In this document: positions 11,401-23,400 of the stretch, piece after piece
How the letters are laid out: the number at the start of each line of letters is the position of its first letter
How positions within the stretch are numbered: position 1 is the stretch's first letter
DNA from: Pisaster brevispinus
Lineage: Eukaryota; Echinodermata; Asteroidea; Forcipulatida; Asteriidae
NCBI GenBank assembly: GCA_023634235.1
Contig: JAMKCF010000011.1
Coordinates: forward strand, 19,950,027-20,014,026
Direction: 5' to 3'
DNA length: 64,000 nt
Translations under genes and position numbers: made by a program
The notes under the pieces: model-generated
Told to the model about the DNA's origin: nothing
Seen by the model: only the letters and a program-made list of their open reading frames with translations
The model's database searches: none

Positions 11401-14400
11401 AAACAGAGGAAAGTGCCAGGCACAAGAAGACTCTGTACTGTGTTTTTTTTTCAACGCACAGCTCACAAACAATAATTATTCATGCATTGACCTCTACAAC
11501 GAGAGGCCCAGTATGTATTCACAGAAGACAACCCTTTTGAAATTTGATCACTGATGATACAACGCCTTGTTTTCCCCCATTGTTCTTGTAGACTTGAGCA
11601 AGCAAACGACAAACCAATCAAGGGCCACGTAAACTGTTTCCATTCATAAAACCTAACTGGTTGTCTACAGATGTTTGTGCAATAATCTTCATACATTGAC
11701 CACTACAGCAAACTGTTGTGCTGCAAGCTACTTTTTGTGCTTCAGCAGCTCTATGCAAATGAGCCCTGAACTTAATCCAGTGCACTGAACCGCTAGACCA
11801 CGACAAAACATAACCAAGCGGTCTGTGTCAAAATTGTTTCTCAGGCTTAAAATACAAAATCAAGCTATTGAAGTGCAGGAACCATGCGACCATGCACACT
11901 CTACCTCTGTTGAACAAACTAAGAGCCTGGTGGTATTTCCGAATCATCTTTGGATCGACATAAACACCTAGGACATACACCACACATACAAACAAATGAC
12001 ATCAACTGTTAATGTCACATACCACTTCCCCTTAAAAAGAAACGATTTATGGCAAGACCTAGTCTTTCACTTTTTACATGTCACGCAACCAACAATTCTA
12101 GCCCTGGGCCCAATTTCATAGAGCTGCTTAAGCACAAAACATTCCTGCTAAGCAAAAATGAGCAGGGGTCCCCCAGTTAAAAAAACCAGTATATAAGACA
12201 TGCTATTTTGGCTGGTAACCTAAATCTGGTAAGCATGATTGTTGTGTGCTTAAGCAGCTTTATGAAATTGGACCCATTCAAACGCTTATAAGCAGGAGTA
12301 ATTTCAAATTGCAAATCACCCAGGGAGTAATACAAATTTTTGTGTATTTATTTATTCATTTATTTGTTCACAAATTACTTGATAATGTAACACCTTGGAT
12401 GACTGAAAGACTTGATGAAAGTTTTCTTATTATTACCTAAGATGTCTTCTGGAGAGGGTACTTCCCCAAGATCTTCCAGGAGCTCATGGAGCGGATCAGT
12501 TCCCTCCAACGACAAGGACTCAAGATGCTCAAGCAACAACTGAAACACAATCCAAGACAAAACACAAACTATTAATCTTTGGAATGAAATTATTGTTTAT
12601 TAAAAAAAAAAAAATTAGGGTTGATGAAAGAAAATCTGGACTTGAACCTGGACTTGACTTGGCATACATCTTTTTAGCACTGAACAGGAAACATGGATGG
12701 TAGAACTTGACACCATCCAAGAGATGGTTGCAATCACACTTGATATATTTCGCAGGAAATTCCCAGAAAATTTATTTGACCTTTTCATACTTGAATCGCT
12801 AACCCTTGCAAACTCCCGGGAAAAAGCCAATTCCCGGGAAAAAGCTACCTACCCCCGCTTGAGGTAGGGTTAAGCGAGATAACCCCAGGATTAGCATACT
12901 GAGTGTCAAAAGGAGAACGAATATGGGGGGGGGGTGTAAACGCTGGATTAAAATTCCCAAGGAATTTCCTGGGATTTTACTGGCTAGGAACTGGCTCGGA
13001 AATGGGGGTTGAGTTAAAAAGAAAAAGAAAAAAAAGAGAGAGAATAATGAATACTGGACACAATTTTCCAGTTTTGTTTTATGAAGTAATAAACCACAAA
13101 GGAAACTGACTGGGCAAATTTTTAATAATTTGGGTTTGAACAAAGAAAAAAGACAAATTTACTGGAGCGGGACTTGGACCAACAACCTCCAGATTAACGT
13201 ACCGGGGCTCTACCTACTGAGCTAACCAGCACTATGTTGGCGGTCTCCCTATTAGTAAAAAAGTTTTATTTTAACTACTATGCCTCTTCAAACACTTCTA
13301 TCCCTTCATTCCAGGATTTGGACAACTTAACAAAGGTTGCTATTCTTATTTCATTTTCTTTTTCCTAAAAGTGACAACTCACAGCGTGCGTGTCGATGAT
13401 CTCTTTGACTGACATGTACACGATGGGTTTGGAAGGGTTCACAAAGTCTGCATATTCATCGATATTAAATCGCTCTTCTGGCTCTGGCACATCGCACACC
13501 TTCAGCAGGAAGTTCCTTCAAGGGTGAAAAAAAAAAACCCAAATAAAACAGAGTCATCCAAATTGTTGTCTGAAGTGAAATAAGGTTGTATCCGAATCAG
13601 TGGCTACAGCTACAGCTATGACCGTTGCCAAGGGTTTCCTATACTTCAACGTATGACCAGCAAGTCAAGCCGTAGCTATAGCCGTAGCCGTAGCCGTAGC
13701 CGACCACATTGGACCTGGTCTAAGAGTTTTAAAAGAAAGGCGGGCCAACAGAGAACATGGATTTTGTTGCAAACAAACGACGGCACACTGAACATACACA
13801 GGACAACTTCAGAACAAAATTCTACTTTCGTACATGTAAAGCTATCAAACAGAAAATGGTGCTTTGCCATGAAGTAAATAGTAAACAAATTTACATTTTT
13901 TTTTACAGGTGACATCGTAATCAAACATAATGTCAACAAATGAAAGCAAGGGTTCAAAAGGAAAGGTATAACATTGATCTTTGGAACAGTGTTTCCAATC
14001 CTTTTTTTATGAGACTCAAACTCATTTGTTTGAGACAAACATAAACTGGGGGGCACTAGTCTGTCAGACTGGTTTAGTGAGGCAAGTGGTCTGGTGGGTA
14101 TTTCAAACCGTAGCACCCTGTGAACAGTTACAATCACCAATTTCAATTTTACCACCTTACTCAGTCTATCGGCCGGGTTAATCTGTTGTGTGAGTCAGGA
14201 GAAAATAGTGAAAAACATGCACAATTTTCAGCATGTGAACTTATTGTCCTTAATTTTGGTTGTAACAACCGAAATCAGTTGGTTTTTTTTTATTAGGTTT
14301 TCAGATACAGTTTTCCTGAATATGACTTCATTTCAGTGGGAAATATGTCGCAGAAAAAATGGTTCTAGTATGAACTTCTGAATCAGTATTCAGTAAGCTT

Positions 14401-17400
14401 TCACACTAAAATTAAACAATGAAGTTTTTCATCGACCATTCATTCAAGTTCTGCGAAAATCCAATTGAAAATGTTAGCAAGCAGCCACAGATTTAGATAG
14501 CTTCATTGAGCATTTTGATTGTGGGGTGCACTACTTGTGGTGGCTGGTGCAGACGTACGTACACGTCACCTACATCAGTACTGATAGACAGTTAGTAAAG
14601 ATGGGTAGGGCTTAATGGAGGGGGTCTATTTGGAATTAGAACTGATATCATGTAGCTATCAATGTTTCTACCCTTGCTCTAAAGAAATTGCTTACTTGAA
14701 CCGTCCGAACGCCTCACTGACGAATCCATTGAGGGAAGCCAGGTGAGCACTTTCACCACCAAACTGCAACAGCGCAAAATAAACAAGGAAACAAAGCAAC
14801 CATAGCGTAAACACATCAAGCAGGATGGGAGGGGGCTGGAGGAGGGAGATGAGAATCTCATTTTCGCTCATAAAAATATATGCTGTGAGGCGAGGTAAAC
14901 CATGTGCCAACGCAATTTCAGCTGTATGGCAAATTTATCCACTAAGTGAAGTTTGCGGTAACACCATGTGAAAATCTCTTTTGAGTAGAGTAGGTTCTGA
15001 AAAGAACCGATGGTAAATGACTCAACGTTTTGATCAGTATGCTCTGATCGTCTTCAGGAGAATGCAAATTTATCCAGTTAAAAAAAGTCAGATTCAAAGC
15101 TTTGCATTCTGTAGGAAGTAAGAGCTGAGAAGGCTTACAGGTGTCTCCCGAAGACGGGCAGATCACACTGTTGAGACTCTACTTTATCTCAACCCTGGTT
15201 CATCTCAGATCCAATGCTTCTCCCGAAAGAGACTTTATTCACATGGCTTTGAATTAAACCTAATCAGTTCTTAGTAAGAAAATATCCTCTCGGCCATTGG
15301 ATGGGCAGTCAATTTTTGCTCTTTGTATTTCCGAACATTGACAAAGCTTTACCTTTAACAATCACTGCATTTAAATGATACATCTGCAGCTTTTAAACTG
15401 TCTTAATCACTTTCAACACTTTCCATCTATATCCCAAAGCCACCAACAACTCATCCAAGTCCAACAGCATGTTTTGTTAGATTCAGTTGGACTGAGGACT
15501 GTTTGATTCTGTTGGACTGAAGACTGAACCAAAACCACCCCAACACATCAAAATCCAACACCATGTTTTGTTTAATTCTGTTGGACCGAGGATTGTACCA
15601 GTAAACTGACCATGCTTTACATGGGATCAGGCATACCCCCATAAAAAGAATCCAACAGTTTGGGCGGTAACTTGCCATATGGTGTTGGCTTTTGTTAGAG
15701 TGAGGACGGATCCTAGTAAATAACTCATGGGATCAGGCATACCCCCATAGTCACAGTCCAACAGTTTGGGTGTTGATTTACCGCATGGTGTTGGATTTTG
15801 TTAGAGTGAGGAAGGATCCGAGAAATCACTCCAGTGGGTTGGGGCTTACCACAGGAAGAGATGGCATCAAAATCAGTTAAAAAATTATTCACTGAAAAAA
15901 TAAAAAAACAAAAAATAAAAATAAAAACAAAAAATCATCTTGTTCACAAACATCAACAGAATAGCAAACAGTGTAGTAGCAAGGCTACCGTCAACAAAAG
16001 AGTAATTTTATGCCAAAGGAATAGCGACCATCTCAAAAGTAAGACAATGGTGAGTCAGAGTTTGCTGGCCAAAGATCTTCCTTACCTCTTTCCCGGAGGC
16101 AACCGCTTGCAGGACCTTGGTGACCGATCCCAGGTTTCTCCGCTGGTCGTTGGACATCCCTTTCTCTACTCCGATGTCAATGATATCAAATGCATCTGGA
16201 GCGACGATTGCAGGGTTCATGTAGCGGTAGTAGATGAGATTACCAACAATCTAAGGTAAAAAAAAAGGACTTCTTTGAACGGATGGTTCGCTATTTGTGT
16301 TGATGACCTTAACCCTCCTACTCTTAGTACCATTTTCAAGCCAATTGACCGACTTTATGAATCATTTAATCGTATGAATTGTGTATGGTGGCACGGCTGT
16401 GCACAAAACTAACCAAGGACACACACTGAGAAAACAAAGATCAAGAAGTAGGATTTCAAACTTTGCATGGAGGGAGTACAATCAAGTGAGGTTTGCGGTG
16501 ACACCATGGGCATAAATCTCCCGAGTAGTGGTGGTTCTCAGTTCTCAAACCACTGGTTCTTTCAGAACCACCACTACTCACAAAGAGACTTATGCAAACG
16601 TTGTCACCGCAAAACTCACTTAAATGACCAAGACCTTAAACATTCAGAGGCCGATTTCAATAACGCTGTATTAAATTAAAGGAAATTTTAGTGGGAAATT
16701 TTGTGTTACTTATTATGTTCTAAAATGAAATCTTCAGGGTAATAATAAAGTTTTAAAACTGAACACAAGCTTCCTGTTGTGTGAGAATGTGTGCTTCATG
16801 TTTGAGTGGTCAAACAATGAGGGCACCAGCGGTTGTTTATGGTCAAAAGAATTCAGTAACAAGAAAGTTAACAGACCACAAGCTCACCTTCAGCACTTCC
16901 TCATCCGTGGAATTAGGGAACTTGTTGTGTAGCGACAACTTCAACACTTTGGCAATGTAGCGAATACCATACCTGTAAAAATCCAGAGTAACACAAAAAT
17001 AAATAAATACAATTATAACAAATAAACTAAACAAGCTTTTTAGCAGAAAATGCTGCTATGTTATTTTTGTTTGCAAAGCAAAAAATGAGTGCAGCACCAG
17101 TGGCAACAATGTATACTTTATAGAATGTTGGTTGGTAACCTGTTTCTGCTAAGCAAGATTTGTCTGTGCTTAGCAAGTTTTTGTGCCTACAGGCTTTATG
17201 AATTTGGGCCCTGGGTCTAACTTCATAACCAAAGCATCTAACCCTAACTATCACTGCTGGGTCCGATTTCATAGAGTTGTTTACAAAGAAAATATTGCTT
17301 AACAACAGACTGTGCACACATTTTTGGAAACCTATGTACATTGCTTTAAAGTGTGATTGTTAAAAGCATAAACATGCCACTTTAACAGGGCTCAATACAT

Positions 17401-20400
17401 GGAAGACTTGAACAGTCAACAGCCCATTTGAATAAGCACCACCTTAAAAATATACCGCAATGCATCTTGGGAAACCGAGAACCCGTTAAAAATTACATTA
17501 AGCTGCTAAGATGGACGCCACGCTGTTGTTTAGATGTTACCATGCCATGTTTTATAGCTGTGTATCGCATTGCTTCAAAATCAGCACATCATGATGGTTG
17601 CTGGTGTTGCTTGGGCTCGGATTTCACCCAAAATCCTTTGCGTGCCGATCATGCCCACTGGGACATGCAAACAGGCTACTGCCTCCATGCCGTGTGCACT
17701 TACGGGAACTTATCGATGGCAGATATGATAGCCGTGAGGAACCTCTCAGCCACGGCACCGAGGCTCTTGACCGACTGCTCTATTCTCTCTAGAACCTCCT
17801 TGTGCTGTAAAGCTACTTCTGTAGGTACATCGTACGGAAGCTTACTGTAGACAAAAAAGGAATCAAGCAAACCGAGTCATAAGAAACGCTTCATATCTAT
17901 ATGATAAGAGTAATGGACTGACTGACACACCCCCATAACCCCGGTATGCAATAACCCCGGTATGGGGGGTATGGCAGAAGCCACCGATGGCCACTATGGA
18001 CTCTGAAGGGTCAATGATACTAGCTCTAGCATCAGGCATCAATGAGGTGCAATTAGATTAGATTAGGTTAGATTAGATTAGATTTGATTAGATTTCTTTA
18101 TTCATTATGAAAACAAGAAAAAACATTCATTACAATACAAAATCCCCCCCCAAATACAAATAGTGAAAATTACAATCACAGATAATAAAACAGGAAAAAA
18201 AACCTGAACAAAAGTAGGAACAAAGCAGACAATGCCATAACAATAAAAAAGGAAAGGCATCCAAAAAGAGAACACAGCTTACAACAAACCCATGTACCCC
18301 CCCCAACTTAATTCATCTGGAAAAAGTGTTCTTAAACTGTCTGATAACTGATGGGAGAAGGGAATCCCTGAACCGATTTGTGTTTACCCAAAGTTTCTGA
18401 TTCTACTTGACCACTTCAAAGTCACACTAAGCCATGACCTCCCACCTCTCCGCATCCTTCGCCCTACCTTGCTTCACCAGTCTGTGACTCCATTTGATTA
18501 ATCCATGCCTTGTAGACGTCTGTTGGGCTGGTGTTAATGTTCAACTTCTTATCGTCCATCACGCCCTTGACGAGAGGCTGTAGGATGTCCCTCAGTGAAC
18601 TCTGACCTTTGGTACCCCTGGAAGGACAAAATACAGAAGGATGATCAACGAGAAAACGGTGACAGAGTGCCAGAATCTTTTCAACAAAGATGATCGAAAG
18701 CACTTGGTGCTCGATACGTGACATGGTGTACTGCCCCCCCTCCTGTTGTGTCTTCATAGTGTTCTGGGAATCTCAGGAATTCTTTAGAGAATTTTAGAGT
18801 GGGTACTTCTGTTTGAGAAGAAAAGAGTGTGTAAAAGTATGGGAACAATTGGGGGGGGGGCCACCCTCTGCCACATATCGGACATTATGTTTCAAAGGGT
18901 TTCACAATAATACAATTTAGATGCAAGACCAATTATAACTTAGAAATTACATCAAAAAAGGGGATCAAATGAGGAGCAGATAAAATGAAATGATGGTTCC
19001 AGTCACTGTCTGTGTAGTGTCTATCATTGTGTGCAGTTAAAATGGTTTGTAATATAAATCAAGTCGATGAGTTTTTGAGAATGATTATGGAAGTTTGATA
19101 ACATTAATGAATAAATAATTATACTCTCTTTTCAGAAACCGAGTTTTGTGACTCAGTACGTTATAATCCACTTATGATAATGAAATGTACTTGTATTTAT
19201 AAGGAAACCATTAATAAATTGTGTTTGTTTAGAATGTTGAGCAGACATGTAAACTGGTTTAACTGTTAATCGAATTTCATTTGACATTTTTTTTTCACCA
19301 AGAGTACAAATTTGCACTAACAGAGCTGCCAACATTTGCATCTTGCAATCAGGGAGATCTTGTACAACAATCAGGGAGATACAGAATTACATTCAACATA
19401 TTGGGGACAAAGTTTCCTTAATCAGGGAGATTTTAAAATTTGTTCATCAGAACATTGACAGATTGGTTTATTTTCAGGGAATTTTCTGCAGAATCAGGGA
19501 GTGTTGCCAGCTCTGCACTAATTTGAGATTGAATATAAATTTCAATGTGAATTGAAAGCGTGAAGGTTGATACTCAACGAACACTGCGTAAAATTGAAAG
19601 ATGGTAAAATGGACAACTTTACAACAAGGAGTTATTAAAAAAAATGATTCTACTTCAGACCTGGAATTTCATCTTTGAGAGGGCAAGGCCATTTTCATTT
19701 TGCAAAGGGCACTTCCATTGGAAAACCTTGTAGTCTATGAGAAACTTTTGAAGGGGCACCAAGGCCAAGACCAGGGGCAACAGAGGCCATGGCCTCCGTG
19801 CCCTCCATGTAATTCCAGGCCTGCTACCTATGAGATCTAATTCAAACAACATTTTCTCAAAATGAAAGACAACTATGTCGCTCCAAAGAAAGAACGAGGG
19901 AGTCGAAAAATCATGCAGGTTGAAAATCTGAAATATCATGCATTTCAATTGTGAACCAATGCAGGCAGGCACCTCAAATGGGGTTCGGGCACAAAAACAA
20001 ATGATGGGAAGATATCTAAAAAGAGACATTATGCTTGAACACCAGAGGGCGATATTCAGAATGCGGGAGGGGGATAACTTGAGGGTATAACAGTAGCAAC
20101 TAGAGTTCTAAAATGATATTACTATTTATGATCTGAATAATTTCAGTTTTTGGAAATGAGAAAGAATCAGGTAATTTCAGATATTGATAATAATTTAATT
20201 TGGCTGATGCTGTTTTCAAATTGTGTTACTTCTTAAACCCTCCCAAATGCCTCTCGATCCGACGATTATGAGCGCACGTCTCATTTTTAGCCATGAAGGA
20301 TGACCTCGCACAAGGACGACCTCAGGAAAATGAATGTACCTTTCTTTCCTCAATATTTGTCAGATTAAAATGAGCTGTAAGAAGCTATCAGCAATCACTA

Positions 20401-23400
20401 ACTGGTGACCACAGCGGTAAACTACAATGGGGGCCTATATGAAAGCACAGTCATGCAGAGTACCAGTCAATCATACCTCCTTGTTCTGCATACAGTTTAA
20501 TATAGCAGCATTCCCGTATAACAGACAAGAGTAACTGTTAGTACATACTGATCCCAAATAACAACAACCCAGAGCCCAAATAAAAAAAAAATTAAAAAAT
20601 CAACTACACCACAGGTCTTGTTGTTCAGTATTTTCACTAAACCGTAAATATTTTCTTAACAAGACCTACAACATTGTTTTGTTGTATTACACAAATGTAT
20701 TTGCTAACTTGTTAGGAAGCGGTTTTGAACAGAAACGCTTATCGAAGAATGATTTGAAAGACAGAACTTGTCCAAAATGCTCATTTGCAATACTTTTAAT
20801 AAACAAATACACATATTGCACAAGCTTCGTATGAATATGTTCAAATGCGCATCACAAAAACTCCAAACATGCTCAGAGAGGGCGCACTATCCAGCCAATC
20901 CAGAAACACGAGGGAAAGCCCCATCTCTTTCACTATGTCCAGGGCCCAATTTCATAAAGCTGTTAAGCAGAAAACACCGCTTAGCAAATTTCTATGCTAA
21001 GCAAAACATGAGTGGAGCACCAGTCAATAACAGTGTAATTCTTTATAGAATTTTGGCTGAAAACCAGTTTCTGCTAAGCAATTTTACGAAGCCCAATCAT
21101 GTCCCAGACAAGTCACCAACCATGACACTACATGGAATTCAGACAGATCAAAATAATGCTTACCAGAATAAGGTTACCAGCCAAATACCATTCAACATGT
21201 ATCGTCTGTGACTGGTATCCTGCTTATTTTTGCTGAGCAGAAAATTAAGCACTATTTGCTGCTTAATTCAGCAGCTCTATAAAATTGAGCCCAGGTGGGT
21301 CTGCTGCAACTTTGTTTTCCAAAAAGTCTGTGAAGCGAATTCTTTGAAAAAAGCCATAGCAGCTTGGTTCTTTGCGACACAGCTTGTCCAAACATCACTA
21401 GCCTATAGTCTAGCCATGGTTAAAATTGGTGATCTTTTCCCAAGCGGTCTTACCTGTTGAAAGTTACCACCATTTTGATGACCATAGGGCTTCCCGTCAC
21501 AATCTCCATCATCTTGTCCACTTTAGAACTGTCGATACAAAACACACACGCACAGAATAGTCAGAATTTATATTGATTTACAGCCGATTATTTCACAAGT
21601 ACTCAGCAACTTTCTTCAAGATTTACCGTCAATTATCATTTCTGCGTGTCACTGATGTGGCTTAAAATCTAAAGTCAAAGGGGGCATTGATCATAGTGAT
21701 TTGTAACCACATGAGGGCTGTGACTTCTACAATGGCTTTGGCTATGGCACAAATAGATCCATTCATTTGCCAATGCTTCAACATTGTCACTTCCTCCACC
21801 AGAAGTAGCCATAGCCAAAGGAGCTGAGGCTGTGTCCGGAGTGGCAGCTGCAGCTATGGCTGTTGCTAAGGGAGTTGCTATGGGCATCCTATGCTTCGAT
21901 GCTTGTTGATCTGACAATCAAGCCACAAGCTGCAGTCGTAGCCGCTAATGCGGACACAGCCTTAGGTTGCACACAGTAGTAGTCGGGTTCGTTTTTGGTA
22001 TAACTAAGATCAGTATAATTTCTTTCTTTATAGCATGCAGGAAACACAACAAAAATGGAACGACAAATTGTCACATCAGTGCGAAAATGGCTTATCTCGA
22101 TTTTGCAAATAAGTCAAATTTCACAAAAGTTTTCCCTTCAAAAATGTTGTATCACGGAGCGTACTTGTTTTGTGTGTACATCCGGGCTATTTTAAGTGAG
22201 ATTTTGACTATTTCAAACTTGCGCGTAACGTACATGTAAGTGCTATTTTGGTAGATACAAAGTTTTTGCACTGACACAACGAAATACCTGAACAGTTTTT
22301 GTCTTACATAAAACAGGCACAGTGTCATCGTATTTGTGTATACCCATTAGGACCAATGGGAGACTAGTTACACTGCGTGGTACATGTACACGTGTCAAAA
22401 TATGACTAAATAAAATGCCTTTCAAATGCAGCTTTGACCAAATAATAGAGCATTGCGTGGTCTGGAAATTGAGCTTTTTCAGTTTTTATCAGCAGTGAGG
22501 AAGGAAGAGGGAAAGTTACCCACTTCCATGAACAAGGCAAAAATCAAATTGAGCTTTCAACATCAAATTTTCCGCATAAAGAAAGACATTTGAGTGGCGT
22601 ATCTGTTGACCTATTGAAGTTTTAAGTCCACGTCTTAATTTTGTCTTTTACAAAGTGATGTATGTGTTTAGGAGCTTATAACTCATCAAAACAGTTGCAA
22701 GATTGAAAACACAATGACAGTTCTGTACTAATGAAGAGGTCAGCTTTATTTTGGTATTAAAATTTTTGTAAATTATTTTTTTAATCAGTCTTCGAAACAG
22801 CAGTTTGAAAAAAAGATCAACTACGATTTTCTCCAAACACAATAGTTTTGGCTATGGTGCATCATTTCAGTTCATGGCGCGACTGATGAATTGATGCCCA
22901 TCAGCCTACACAGGGAGACCCTAGATACATGTTGATTTGATATGAACCATGTACAGTGTTGACATCATAAACAGTATCATGCATGATAAAAGAGGAAAAT
23001 CAGCACATTGGATAGCTAAGATTTACATGTTTTGTTTGATGATCAGTGAAACTCAAGATTCAGATAGAAACTGGATCTCAAATGTCTTACTTCAATGACT
23101 CAAACTAGGAATGACATCCGACTTATTTTCCACCTTTCCCCAAACAAAAGCATATATGAAATGTGCTGCATTTCCCCAATAGATAATGAGTAACAATTTT
23201 TCTGATAGCATGCACACACAACCACAAATACGCAACTTTGGCCGTGTGAAAATTGAACCCTGTGGCTGCAGCTTAATCAGTTGTTTCTTCCGATACCTAA
23301 ACATGGCAATGGGAGACTTTGGAATGCTAGGTGGCAGCAGACTTACCTGGTAAATTTCCATTGTTTACACAGTGCTGAGCATGCGCACAGTTCTGCAAAG

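Noticed and set aside
13676..14155. 159-codon minus-strand ORF ending in an RLRLRLRL run
   Set aside because: The run comes from the GTAGCC repeat of the F6 element; the rest is low-complexity intron.
15834..16259. 141-codon plus-strand ORF
   Set aside because: Its second half is antisense to IQGAP exon 29; the first half is A-rich sequence.
20768..21211. 147-codon plus-strand ORF
   Set aside because: Mostly translates F1 MITE sequence; no family resemblance.
23341..23360. Exon ending at a CAG-GTAAGT donor on the minus strand
   Set aside because: Exons 24 and 25 join perfectly without it, and the donor belongs to a foldback element.
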